The translations under genes and the position numbers were made by a program. The notes beneath the pieces are model-generated. The model searched no databases and was not told the origin of the DNA. It was given only the letters and a program-made list of their open reading frames with translations. This document shows positions 15,430 to 24,500 of a stretch of 27,154 bases of DNA, in pieces. Each line of letters begins with the position of its first letter. Position 1 is the first letter of the stretch. The DNA is taken from NCBI GenBank assembly GCA_035688135.1, contig DASSNG010000054.1, positions 1 to 27,154 on the forward strand, given 5' to 3'. The DNA is from JAIFWC01 sp035688135 (GTDB taxonomy: Bacteria > Patescibacteriota > Saccharimonadia > Saccharimonadales > UBA10212).

Positions 15430-16709
15430 TGCGAGTTACCAGGAAAGACAACAGCCCGACAAATATCACTTTGACTATTGACGCCGATGCGGCCGATATG
15501 GAGCCGATACGCCGCCATGTCATAGCCCATTTCCGTAAGAATGTAAGGGTTCCGGGCTTCCGCGCCGGCAAGGCGCCGGACGCTCTGGTTGAGCAGAATG
15601 TCAACCAGCAGGCTTTTTTGGACGAGTTTATGGAGCATGCCTTAAACGAGCTTTATCGCCGGGCAGTTGAGCAGGAAAAAGTCCGGCCGGTCAGCACCCC
15701 CGACGTGCAGCTTAAGAAGTTCGTGCCTTATACGGAGATGCAGTTCGCGGCCGAAACCGAAATCCTGCCGGCTATAAAGCTGCCGAATTATAAAACCATC
15801 AGGCTGGCTAAGAAAAAGGTGGAAATCACCGCCAAAGATGTTTCAGATATCATTAAGAACCTGCAGACCAGGATGGCTGAGCGGGTAGAAGCTGACAGGG
15901 CGGCAAAAGACGGGGATGAACTGATAATCGATTTTGAGGGCTCTGAAACCGAAGGGAAGAAGATAAACGGCGCCGATGGCAAGGATTACCCGCTGACGCT
16001 CGGCAGCAAGACTTTCATACCGGGCTTCGAAGAAAAGCTGGTCGGCTCAAAGGCCGGCGACACAAAGACTTTCGGCGTCACTTTCCCGAAGGATTACGGC
16101 GTGGCGGCCCTGCGGAACAAAAAAGTGACGTTCAAGGTTGAGGTTAAGAAAGTCCAGGAGCTGAAAGAGCCGAAGGCCGACGACGAATTCGCGTCCAAGG
16201 CCGGTCCTTTCAAAACGCTGGCCGAACTGAAATCCGACATTAAGAAGCAGCTGTCGGCTGAACGTCAGGGCCAGGCTGATAATGAGTACACTAACGAACT
16301 GATTCAAAAAATCGTCAAAAAAGCCGAATTGGAAGTACCCAAAGCGCTTGTTGAGGATGAGCTACTTAGGATGGAGGAGCAGGAAAAGCAGAACCTGGTT
16401 TACCGCGGCCAGACCTGGCAGGAACACTTAGCGGAAGAGGGCCTTACCGAAGAGCAGCATCGGGAACGGCAGCGCTCTGACGCCGCAGAGCGCGTCAAAG
16501 CCGGTCTGGTATTAAGCGAGATAGCCGACAAGGAGGGACTGGAAGTCACCCCCGAAGAGCTGGAAATCAGGCTGCAGCTGCTTAAGGGCCAGTACCAGGA
16601 TCCGCAGATGCAGGCCGAGCTTGATAAACCGGCGAACCGCCGCGATATAGAATCTCGCATGCTTACCGAGAAGACCCTGGAAAAACTTAGCTCTTACGCC
16701 AGTAAATAA
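15429..16709 (+). CDS. tig: Trigger factor
   Basis: A ribosome-bound chaperone and peptidyl-prolyl isomerase for nascent chains, 426 aa. The ribosome-docking signature is VPGFRAGKAP at residues 41-50. The FKBP-type domain covers about 155-240 (DGDELIIDFEG, FIPGFEEKLVG, FPKDYGVAALRNKKVTFKVEV). The helical C-terminal cradle fills the rest, with ELEIRLQLLKGQYQDPQ near its end. Composition and length are typical. It is followed by an unknown gene and clpP rather than directly by clpP. The mRNA is predicted to be leaderless from its -10 position. Confidence 0.95.
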   Translation: MRVTRKDNSPTNITLTIDADAADMEPIRRHVIAHFRKNVRVPGFRAGKAPDALVEQNVNQQAFLDEFMEHALNELYRRAVEQEKVRPVSTPDVQLKKFVPYTEMQFAAETEILPAIKLPNYKTIRLAKKKVEITAKDVSDIIKNLQTRMAERVEADRAAKDGDELIIDFEGSETEGKKINGADGKDYPLTLGSKTFIPGFEEKLVGSKAGDTKTFGVTFPKDYGVAALRNKKVTFKVEVKKVQELKEPKADDEFASKAGPFKTLAELKSDIKKQLSAERQGQADNEYTNELIQKIVKKAELEVPKALVEDELLRMEEQEKQNLVYRGQTWQEHLAEEGLTEEQHRERQRSDAAERVKAGLVLSEIADKEGLEVTPEELEIRLQLLKGQYQDPQMQAELDKPANRRDIESRMLTEKTLEKLSSYASK

Positions 16710-16725
16710 TTGAATTTACTTATGC

Positions 16726-16761
16726 TTGCAAAAACCACACGATGGCCGGATATTTAATTTA
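16726..16761 (+). promoter_or_regulatory. Possible promoter of the 127-aa gene
   Basis: TTGCAA at 16726-16731 with GATATT at 16749-16754 (17-base spacing) or TATTTA at 16751-16756 lies just before ATG 16761. The end of the -10 is four to six bases from the ATG, again leaving no room for a leader. The -10 matches are weaker than for the neighbouring genes. Confidence 0.35.
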
Positions 16762-17144
16762 TGGAGCGATTTCATTTCAAAGATTTGAAACCCGGAGAAT
16801 CATTACGCGTAGAGACTGAAGCTGGCTCTATCTACACGTTAATCGGTGAAGTGCCGCCAGAGCGCGTGGGCGGAAATATGTTCAGAGGATTTAGGGTTAC
16901 CAGGGAAAGTAATCATGATTTAAATGGTTATCCTTTTGGTCCCGACGCTAGCCATATATCTGACGAACCCGCTTGCGTCGAGCTGCATTCACCCGATGAA
17001 GGGGTAATGATAGTCGGACATAGGATGGAAGTCCTCCCGGATATACTGCACGAGGAAGCTGATGGACAACGTAAATTTGCCAATTTTGTGACCTCTGGTA
17101 TTACAAATATAGAATTGATTTCGCCGGAAAGTTTAGAAAATTAG
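16761..17144 (+). CDS. Conserved-looking hypothetical protein between tig and clpP
   Basis: A 127-aa soluble protein that I do not recognise. It is acidic and probably beta-rich in the first half (ESLRVETEAGSIYTLIGEVPPERVGGNMFRGFRVT), with a single Cys at about 72, no signal peptide and no membrane segment. The reading frame has ordinary codon use and a promoter-like sequence upstream. Base composition is slightly more A/T-rich than in the neighbours. Its stop codon (17142-17144) lies inside the CIRCE element of clpP. Its position between a chaperone and a protease gene hints at a stress or proteostasis context, but nothing in the sequence proves it. Confidence 0.7.
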   Translation: MERFHFKDLKPGESLRVETEAGSIYTLIGEVPPERVGGNMFRGFRVTRESNHDLNGYPFGPDASHISDEPACVELHSPDEGVMIVGHRMEVLPDILHEEADGQRKFANFVTSGITNIELISPESLEN

Positions 17145-17167
17145 CACTCAGGGTTGACGAGTGCTAA
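17141..17167. promoter_or_regulatory. CIRCE element (HrcA operator) upstream of clpP
   Basis: TTAGCACTC (17141-17149) and GAGTGCTAA (17159-17167) are exact inverted complements separated by nine bases. This is a perfect match to the CIRCE consensus, the operator of the heat-shock repressor HrcA. The -35 hexamer of clpP (TTGACG, 17154-17159) lies within it, so bound HrcA would block RNA polymerase. Confidence 0.95.
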
Positions 17168-17182
17168 TGGCCGGCATACAAT
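17154..17182 (+). promoter_or_regulatory. clpP promoter
   Basis: TTGACG (17154-17159) and TACAAT (17177-17182) are separated by exactly 17 bases, a near-consensus vegetative promoter. The -10 ends eight bases before ATG 17191, so the predicted transcript starts one to three bases before the ATG. Confidence 0.85.
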
Positions 17183-17190
17183 AATTGCAT

Positions 17191-17820
17191 ATGAACCGAA
17201 TCAATTCTCAAATCCTGGTGCCTACGGTTATTGAGCAAGAGGGCCGCATGGAGCGGGCCTATGATATCTACAGCCGCCTGCTGCGCGACCGGATAATCTT
17301 CTTAGGTGATGATGTAAACGAGCACACCGCCAACCTGGTGGTGGCCCAGATGCTATTCCTGGAGAACCAGGACCCGAACAAGGACATCATCCTATATATA
17401 AACAGCCCCGGCGGCAGCGTCTACGACGCCATGGCCATCTACGATACGATGCAGTTCGTTAAAAGCGACATCCAGACGGTAGGTATCGGCGTCCAGGCCA
17501 GCGCCGCGGCTTTCCTGCTGAGTTCAGGCACCAAAGGCAAGCGTTTCCTGCTGCCGCATGCCACAGTGATGATCCACCAGCCGTCAAGCGGCACCCGCGG
17601 CAAGGTTACAGACCAGGAAATCGACCTTCGCGAGGCGCTTCGTGTCAAGCGGATGATGGAAGAGATAATGTCTAAGAATACCGGCCAGCCGATTAAGAAA
17701 GTCCACGAAGATATGGAGCGCGACTTCTGGATGACGGCTGACGAAGCCAAAAAATACGGGCTTGTCGATAAAATCATCGACACCCGTAAGTTAGCCGATA
17801 CGATTCCTAAATCGGCGTAA
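17191..17820 (+). CDS. clpP: ATP-dependent Clp protease proteolytic subunit
   Basis: ClpP forms the tetradecameric serine protease chamber that works with Clp ATPases. From ATG 17191 it is 209 aa. The catalytic triad is visible as S104 (GVQASAAAFLL), H129 (VMIHQPSSG) and D178 (MERDFWMTADEA). The oxyanion segment is NSPGGSVYDA at about 71-80. The serine motif GVQASAAA differs from the common GQAASMGA but keeps the Ser. TTG 17185 in the same frame is disfavoured because the predicted transcript starts at about 17189. Regulation by HrcA is indicated by the CIRCE element. No clpX is adjacent; rpoB follows after 169 bases. Confidence 0.96.
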   Translation: MNRINSQILVPTVIEQEGRMERAYDIYSRLLRDRIIFLGDDVNEHTANLVVAQMLFLENQDPNKDIILYINSPGGSVYDAMAIYDTMQFVKSDIQTVGIGVQASAAAFLLSSGTKGKRFLLPHATVMIHQPSSGTRGKVTDQEIDLREALRVKRMMEEIMSKNTGQPIKKVHEDMERDFWMTADEAKKYGLVDKIIDTRKLADTIPKSA

Positions 17821-17841
17821 TAAATATCACTTAAAATACTC

Positions 17842-17989
17842 TTGACTGCAGGGCCAAAGCCCTTTAGAATTAGGGCAAGAAGTAGTGTACTTTGGTGCTT
17901 GCTGTGGGAAAATCTCTTTTTGCATCGCCGAACGTAGTGGGCTTCGCTTTAGCGACAACATAATTTATTAAAAAGGAGTATTGCTTTTA
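17842..17989 (+). promoter_or_regulatory. rpoB promoter and long leader
   Basis: TTGACT (17842-17847) and TAGAAT (17865-17870) are 17 bases apart. Transcription from about 17877 would give a leader of roughly 113 bases, unlike the leaderless genes nearby. A small hairpin AGGGC-CAAA-GCCCT (17850-17863) sits in the promoter spacer and might also end clpP transcription. The leader contains a short TCGC-TTTA-GCGA hairpin (17944-17955) and AAGGAG at 17973-17978. Confidence 0.65.
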
Positions 17990-20900
17990 ATGGCGAAAGG
18001 CACCGGAACTATTGCTAAGCGCACGTACTTTACAAACCAAGACGACATTATTAACCCGCCCAACCTTGTAAGCCACCAGAACGACTCGTTCCAGTGGTTC
18101 GTGGAAGAGGGCCTGGGCGAACTTTTGGCCGAAATCAGCCCGATTGATGACTATACCGGCACGAAGCTTAGCATCACATTTAAGGACTATCATTTTGACG
18201 AACCCAAGATGAGCGAAGGAGAGGCCCGCGAGAACAACGTTTCTTACGAGGCTCCTCTTAAAGCTACGGTCGAGCTGACTAACAAAGTCACCGGCGAGGT
18301 GAAAGAGCAGGAAATCTACCTGGGTGATTACCCATGGATGACCAGCCGGGGGACGTTCGTAATCAACGGCGCCGAGCGCGTCGTGGTTTCGCAGCTTATC
18401 AGGTCCAGCGGCGTATTCTTTACTGCCGACCCGCATGGCACCACCAGCCTCTATGGCGCCAAGATCATCCCGGTGCGCGGCGCCTGGCTGGAATTCGAAA
18501 CTTCCGCCGCCGGCGCGCTGTTCGTAAAGATTGACCGTAAGCGCAAGATAGCCGTCACCACCCTTCTGAAAGCCTTAGGCATGAGCCCTGATGAAATCCG
18601 GGAAGCTTTCAAGCATGTTGACCAAGGCGACGTCAAATATATCCAGGCAACCCTGGACAAGGATCCGGCAAGCAGCGCCAACGAGGCCCTGATTGAGGTT
18701 TACCGCCGCCTGCGCCCTGGCGACTTAGCCACGGTCGACAATGCCCGTTCGCTGCTGGAGAACATGTTCTATAACTTCAAGCGCTTCGACTTCGGCCGGG
18801 TAGGCCGCTACAAGCTGAACAAGCGCCTTGACCTTAAAGTCCCTAACACTATTGATAACCGCGTGATGCGCATAGAGGACCTGCTGGCGGTAATCGCCGA
18901 GATTATCCGCCTGAATGTAACCCAGGAGCCGGCTGACGAAATCGACAGCCTGGCAAACCGCCGCGTCAAACTGGTTGGCGAACTGGTACAGCGCCAGTTC
19001 CGCATCGGCCTGCTGCGCATGGAGCGCAACGCCAAAGACCGCATGAGCATGAGCGAAATAGAAACGGTTACTCCGGCGCAGCTTATCAATGCCCGCCCCG
19101 TCGTGGCGGCTGTCCGCGAATTCTTCGCCAGCTCCCAGCTGAGCCAGTTCATGGACCAGATAAATCCATTGTCAGAGCTAGCCCACAAGCGCCGCCTTTC
19201 TTCGATGGGCCCCGGCGGTTTGAGCCGCGAGCGCGCCGGCTTTGAAGTCCGCGACGCCCATGCCACCCACTACGGCCGTATCTGCCCCGTTGAAACCCCT
19301 GAAGGCGCTAACATCGGCCTGGTGCTCAACCTGGCCAGCTTCTCCCGGATAAATGAATACGGATTCATTGAAACTCCTTACCGCAAGGTGATAAACGCGG
19401 TCCCGGCCAAAAATGCCGCCGGCCACATCGCCCGCCTGGATTTGGAAGACGAAAAGGGCAAAGCCATAGTTAAAGCCGGCTCAGTCATAACAGAGGCCGC
19501 CGCCAAGCGGCTGGCCGCCGTTAAAGACCGCGCCACATGGCCAGTAAAAGCCAAAGTCACCGAAGAAATCGTCTACCTGGACGCCGCCGAAGAATCTGAC
19601 GCCATCATAGCCGGAGCCGGTAATGAGCTTGACGGTAACGGCTACTTCGTAGAACCGCGTATCAGCGCCCGTTCCCGCCTTGAGGCAGGAGAAGTTGACG
19701 CCAATGAGGTAACCTATATGGACTCCGCCCAAAGCCAGACCATCGGTTCCAGCGCCGGTCTTATCCCGTTCGTAGAAAAGAATTACGTGCTTCGGTCGCT
19801 GATGGGTTCAAACCAGCAGCGCCAGGCAGTGCCCCTGATAAAGCCGCAGGCGCCGATAGTCGGCACCGGCATGGAAAGCATAGTCGCCCATAATACCGGC
19901 CAGCTGATAGTGGCCCAGGAAGACGGCGTAGTCGAAAAAGCCACCGCCGATGAAGTGGTCGTAAGCTATAAGAAAGGCGGCAAGGTCACCTATCGTCCTG
20001 TGCACTTCTTGCGCAGCAACGAAGGCAGCTCCATAAACCAGATGGTGGTAGTCAGCAGCGGCGACAAGGTTAAAGCCGGCGACCCGCTGATTGAAGGTAT
20101 GAGCATCGCCGACGGCGAGCTGGCGCTTGGCAAGGATCTGCTGACGGCATTCATGCCGTGGGGCGGATATAACTTTGAAGACGCCATCATACTTTCGCGC
20201 AAACTCGTAGAAGACGACACCCTTACATCTATCCACATAGTGGACTACATGACAGAAGTCCGTGAAACCAAACTTGGCCCGGAAATCGTTACCCGCGATA
20301 TCCCGAACGTTTCCGAAGAAGCCCTTAGGCACCTTGACGAGGACGGCATAGTCCGTATCGGAGCTGAGGTCCACCCTGGCGATATCCTTGTCGGTAAGAT
20401 TACTCCGAAGGGCGAGCAGGAACTTTCCAGCGAAGAGCGACTGCTCCGCGCTATCTTCGGTGAAAAAGCCAAAGAAGTTCGTGATACTTCGCAGCGCATG
20501 AGCACCGGGCGCCACGGCAAGGTCGTAGGCGTGAAAGTCTTCAGCCGGGCCAACGGCCATGAGCTAAAAGCCGGGGTAATCATGCAGATTCAGGTGTTTG
20601 TCGCTCAAATGCGCAAGATTTCCGTAGGCGATAAGCTTGGCGGACGCCACGGCAACAAGGGCGTAATCGCCCGGATATTGCCCGTGGAGGATATGCCGTT
20701 TACGGAAGACGGTACCCCGATCGACATCGTCCTCAACCCGCTGGGCGTACCGAGCCGTATGAATATCGGACAGCTGTTCGAGACCCACTTAGGGATGGCT
20801 GCCCGGGCTCTTGGCATCAAGGTTGCCAGCCCGGCTTTCAACGGCGTGCCTATAAGGAAAATTCAGGAGTTACTTAAAGAATCCGGCCTGCCGGAAGACG

Positions 20901-21514
20901 GCAAGCAGCAGCTGTACGACGGGCGCACCGGCGAACCGTTCGCCGAGCGCACCACCGTCGGCTCCATGTACATCATCAAGCTTAACCACATGGTAAGCGA
21001 TAAGATACATGCCCGCTCCACCGGGCCTTACACCATGGTTACCCAGCAGCCGCTGGGCGGCAAAGCCCAGAACGGCGGCCAGCGCTTTGGAGAGATGGAA
21101 GTCTGGGCGCTGGAAGCTTATGGCGCCGCTAACACCTTGCAGGAAATGCTGACCATCAAGTCCGACGACGTCTACGGGCGCGCCAAGGCCTACGAATCGA
21201 TAATCAAAGGAACGCCTATCCAGGGCCCGAAAGTTCCCGAAAGCTTTAACGTGCTTGTCAAGGAGCTGCAGGGCTTGGGACTGAAGGTTGACCTGCTGGC
21301 AGAAAACGAAGTAGTTGACGCCGAGCACGTCCTGGCCCAGAACATCAAAGAAGAAGCCAAGGCGCCAATATCGGTAGTCTCCGACCAATCAGTGATAGAT
21401 GAAGCGGCTATCGTTGACGAAGCCGTTGCCAACGATCCCGAACTGACAGGCGAAGAAGGCATTTCGATAGTCGACAGCGAACTAGAAAACCAATCCATAG
21501 AAGAGGAGGCTTAA
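17990..21514 (+). CDS. rpoB: DNA-directed RNA polymerase subunit beta
   Basis: The beta subunit of RNA polymerase, 1174 aa from ATG 17990. The rifampicin-binding region is at about 381-407 (SSQLSQFMDQINPLSEL, then AHKRRLSSMGPGGLSRERAG), followed by HYGRICPVETPEGANIGL. The Asp, His, Arg and Ser contacts known from E. coli are kept; Ile and Met stand at the positions of Asn518 and Leu533. GGYNFEDAI, KITPKGE and GDKLGGRHGNKGV mark the catalytic half. The C-terminus extends into an acidic tail of about 70 residues after GLGLKVDLL. The start is ambiguous: AAGGAG is 11 bases before ATG 17990 and two bases before TTG 17981; the ATG gives the expected MAKGTG start. GAGGAGG near its end serves rpoC. 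Confidence 0.97.
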   Translation: MAKGTGTIAKRTYFTNQDDIINPPNLVSHQNDSFQWFVEEGLGELLAEISPIDDYTGTKLSITFKDYHFDEPKMSEGEARENNVSYEAPLKATVELTNKVTGEVKEQEIYLGDYPWMTSRGTFVINGAERVVVSQLIRSSGVFFTADPHGTTSLYGAKIIPVRGAWLEFETSAAGALFVKIDRKRKIAVTTLLKALGMSPDEIREAFKHVDQGDVKYIQATLDKDPASSANEALIEVYRRLRPGDLATVDNARSLLENMFYNFKRFDFGRVGRYKLNKRLDLKVPNTIDNRVMRIEDLLAVIAEIIRLNVTQEPADEIDSLANRRVKLVGELVQRQFRIGLLRMERNAKDRMSMSEIETVTPAQLINARPVVAAVREFFASSQLSQFMDQINPLSELAHKRRLSSMGPGGLSRERAGFEVRDAHATHYGRICPVETPEGANIGLVLNLASFSRINEYGFIETPYRKVINAVPAKNAAGHIARLDLEDEKGKAIVKAGSVITEAAAKRLAAVKDRATWPVKAKVTEEIVYLDAAEESDAIIAGAGNELDGNGYFVEPRISARSRLEAGEVDANEVTYMDSAQSQTIGSSAGLIPFVEKNYVLRSLMGSNQQRQAVPLIKPQAPIVGTGMESIVAHNTGQLIVAQEDGVVEKATADEVVVSYKKGGKVTYRPVHFLRSNEGSSINQMVVVSSGDKVKAGDPLIEGMSIADGELALGKDLLTAFMPWGGYNFEDAIILSRKLVEDDTLTSIHIVDYMTEVRETKLGPEIVTRDIPNVSEEALRHLDEDGIVRIGAEVHPGDILVGKITPKGEQELSSEERLLRAIFGEKAKEVRDTSQRMSTGRHGKVVGVKVFSRANGHELKAGVIMQIQVFVAQMRKISVGDKLGGRHGNKGVIARILPVEDMPFTEDGTPIDIVLNPLGVPSRMNIGQLFETHLGMAARALGIKVASPAFNGVPIRKIQELLKESGLPEDGKQQLYDGRTGEPFAERTTVGSMYIIKLNHMVSDKIHARSTGPYTMVTQQPLGGKAQNGGQRFGEMEVWALEAYGAANTLQEMLTIKSDDVYGRAKAYESIIKGTPIQGPKVPESFNVLVKELQGLGLKVDLLAENEVVDAEHVLAQNIKEEAKAPISVVSDQSVIDEAAIVDEAVANDPELTGEEGISIVDSELENQSIEEEA

Positions 21515-21516
21515 AC

Positions 21517-24500
21517 ATGCGCCAGTATTCAACCGGAACCAACATAGCCGATTTCGATGCCGTCCGTCTGGCGATTGCCAGCCCCGATGACATCTTGGAA
21601 TGGAGCTATGGCGAAGTAACCAAACCCGAAACCATAAATTACCGAACCCAGAAGCCGGAGCGAGACGGCCTGTTCTGCGAACGCATCTTCGGGCCGGTAA
21701 AAGATATCAACCCGCATGACGCTAAATATAAAGGCGTCCGCAGCCGGGAAGCCGCCGTTGATAAGAACGGCGAGTTGGTAACCCGCAGCATAGTCCGCCG
21801 CGAACGCATGGGCCATATCAGTCTGGCTACCCCCGTAGCCCATATCTGGTTCCTGCGCGGTACGCCAAGCGCTATGGGTCTTTTACTTGGCATGACCGTC
21901 AAGAACCTGGAGCGCGTCGCTTATTTTGCCAGCTATATCATCAAGAGTGTAGATGCCGAGGCCCGCGATAAGATCCGAGAGGACCGCCAGGCCGAGTTCA
22001 AGACGGCAGAAGAAGCCATCAACCTGCGTTACGAGAACGAAGCCAAGGCTGAAGGCGCTGACATCCGCGCTTTAAGCGAAGCCCGCAACAAAGAGCTGGA
22101 AGAGCTAGGCAAAGAAGCGGAGACATTCCTGGCCCAGATTGACAGCCTTGAAAAATTCCGCCTGATGAGCGAGACCGAATACCGCACTCTGCCTGAAGAG
22201 CTGGCGGCCCTGATATCCGTCGGCATGGGCGGCTCGGCGCTTAAAGAGCTGCTTGACGAAGTCGACCTTGAGAAGCTAATCGATGACCTGAATAAAGAAG
22301 CCGAAGAAGCCAAGGGCCAGCGCAAAAAGAAGATAATGAAGCGCCTGCGCCTGCTGGAAAGCATGCAGCGGGCCGGTATCAAGCCGAGCAGCCTGACGCT
22401 TAGCGTCCTGCCGGTCATTCCTCCGGATCTGCGGCCTATGGTCCAGCTGACCGGCGGCCGTTTCGCTACCTCCGACTTAAACGACCTCTACCGCCGCGTC
22501 ATTAACCGCAACAACCGGCTTAAGAAGCTGATGGAGCTTAACGCACCCGAGGTTATCCGCCGCAATGAGCAGCGGATGCTGCAGGAAGCGGTTGATGCCC
22601 TGATAGATAATAACTCCACCCGTTCAGGCCGCGCCGTAGCCGCTACCGGCCAGCGCCGCCGCCTGAAGAGCCTTTCCGACATGCTGAAAGGCAAGCAGGG
22701 GCGTTTCCGCCAGAACCTGCTGGGTAAGCGCGTAGACTACTCCGGCCGCTCGGTTATCGTGGCCGGCCCGGAGCTTAAGATGTACCAGTGCGGCCTGCCA
22801 AAGACCATGGCGCTTGAGCTGTTCAAGCCGTTCGTCATCGGACGCTTGATCGACCAGGAACTGGCCCATAATATCCGAAGCGCCACCCGGATGATAGAGG
22901 CGGGCGATTCGGCCGTCTGGGATGCGCTGGACGAGGTAATCAAGGGCAAGTACGTTTTGCTTAACCGAGCCCCCAGCCTTCATCGATTGAGCATCCAGGC
23001 CTTCCAGCCTATCCTTATTGAAGGCAAAGCCATTCAGGTACCGGCTCTGGTGAACAAGGGATTCAACGCTGACTTTGACGGGGACCAGATGGCTGTGCAC
23101 CTGCCGCTGTCCCGCGCCGCCCAGGCTGAGGCCCGCGAAATCATGGCCGCTAACCACAACCTGCTGAAGCCCGCCGACGGCACGCCTATCTTGCACGTAG
23201 AACAGGACATCGTGCTCGGCGCCTACTACCTGACGTATGAACGCCCGGGCGCCAAAGAAACCGAATCAAAACCCTATGCCAGCCTGGAAGAAGTCCTGAT
23301 GGCTTTTGATACGGGTGTCGTTACCATGCAGACCCGCGTTGTCGTACCTTTCCGGGGCGAGCAGCGCGATACAACCGTAGGCCGGCTGATTTTCAACGAA
23401 ATCTTCCCCGAAGATTTTCCGTTCCAGAACGTATCCATGACCAAAAAGCGCCTCCAGAAAGTATTGGCCGGCATCTATCAGCGTTATGGCCAGGAAAAGA
23501 CCGCCGAAATAGCCGACGACCTAAAGGATCTTGGCTTCAAGTATGCTACCCAATCAGGCATTTCAATAGGTATGGACGACTTTTCAGACCTTCACACGCT
23601 TGAAGATATCGTTGCGGCCGGCGAGAAGCGCGCCACCGAAGTCTCCGAACAATACAGCGCCGGTTTAATCACCGATGAAGAGCGCTACCGCCTGACAGTA
23701 GAAGCCTGGACTGATGTGGACAGTAAAGTAGAGAAAGCTCTGGCCGAACAATTCGCCACCGAAGATAACACCATGTCGATAGCCGTCGCTTCCGGCGCCA
23801 GGGGTAACCTGAGCCAGATGAAAGACTCCGTGGGTATGATCGGAATACGGGCCGACGCCACCGGGCGGGCTATGGAGCTGCCGGTAAGGTCCAACTATAA
23901 ATATGGGCTTGATCCGCTGGAATACTTTACGGCCACCAGAGGTACCCGTAAATCGCTGATCGACATCGCCCTTAGGACGGCGGACTCCGGTTATCTGACC
24001 CGCCGCCTGGTTGATGTGGCCCAGGATGTCTTCACTATCAATAATGAGGCCGAAGACCCCGGATTCCCGGTTTACCGCAGCGATTCAGAGTACATCGGCA
24101 CCAGTATGGGCGATCGCCTGACCGGCCGCTATGTAGCCGAGAACGTCAAGAAGCATATCAAGGCCGGCGAACTGGTTACTCCGGAAATCGCCGAAGCCAT
24201 CCAGAATGATGAGTCTGTTGACAAAGTGAATATCATGAGCGTCCTTTCATGCACTAATTCGCGCGGCGTCAGCCAGAAATCATATGGAATCGATCTGGCC
24301 ACGGGTGAACTGGTCGCTTCAGATTACCCGATAGGCGTAATTGCCGCCCAGTCGATTGGCGAACCAGGCACCCAGCTGAGCTTAGACTCCAAGCACCGTG
24401 CCGGCGCCGTGACGGCCGGAGATGACGTGACCCAGGGCCTTACCCGCGTGGAAGAGCTTTTGGAGGTCCGCACGCCGAAAGGGCAGGCCTATTTGACAGA

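Noticed and set aside
17185..17190. TTG start two codons upstream of clpP
   Set aside because: It begins only three bases after the -10 hexamer, before the likely transcript start; ATG 17191 fits better.
19808..20560. Long minus-strand frame opposite rpoB (250 codons)
   Set aside because: It lies entirely within conserved rpoB sequence and has no start context or motif of its own.
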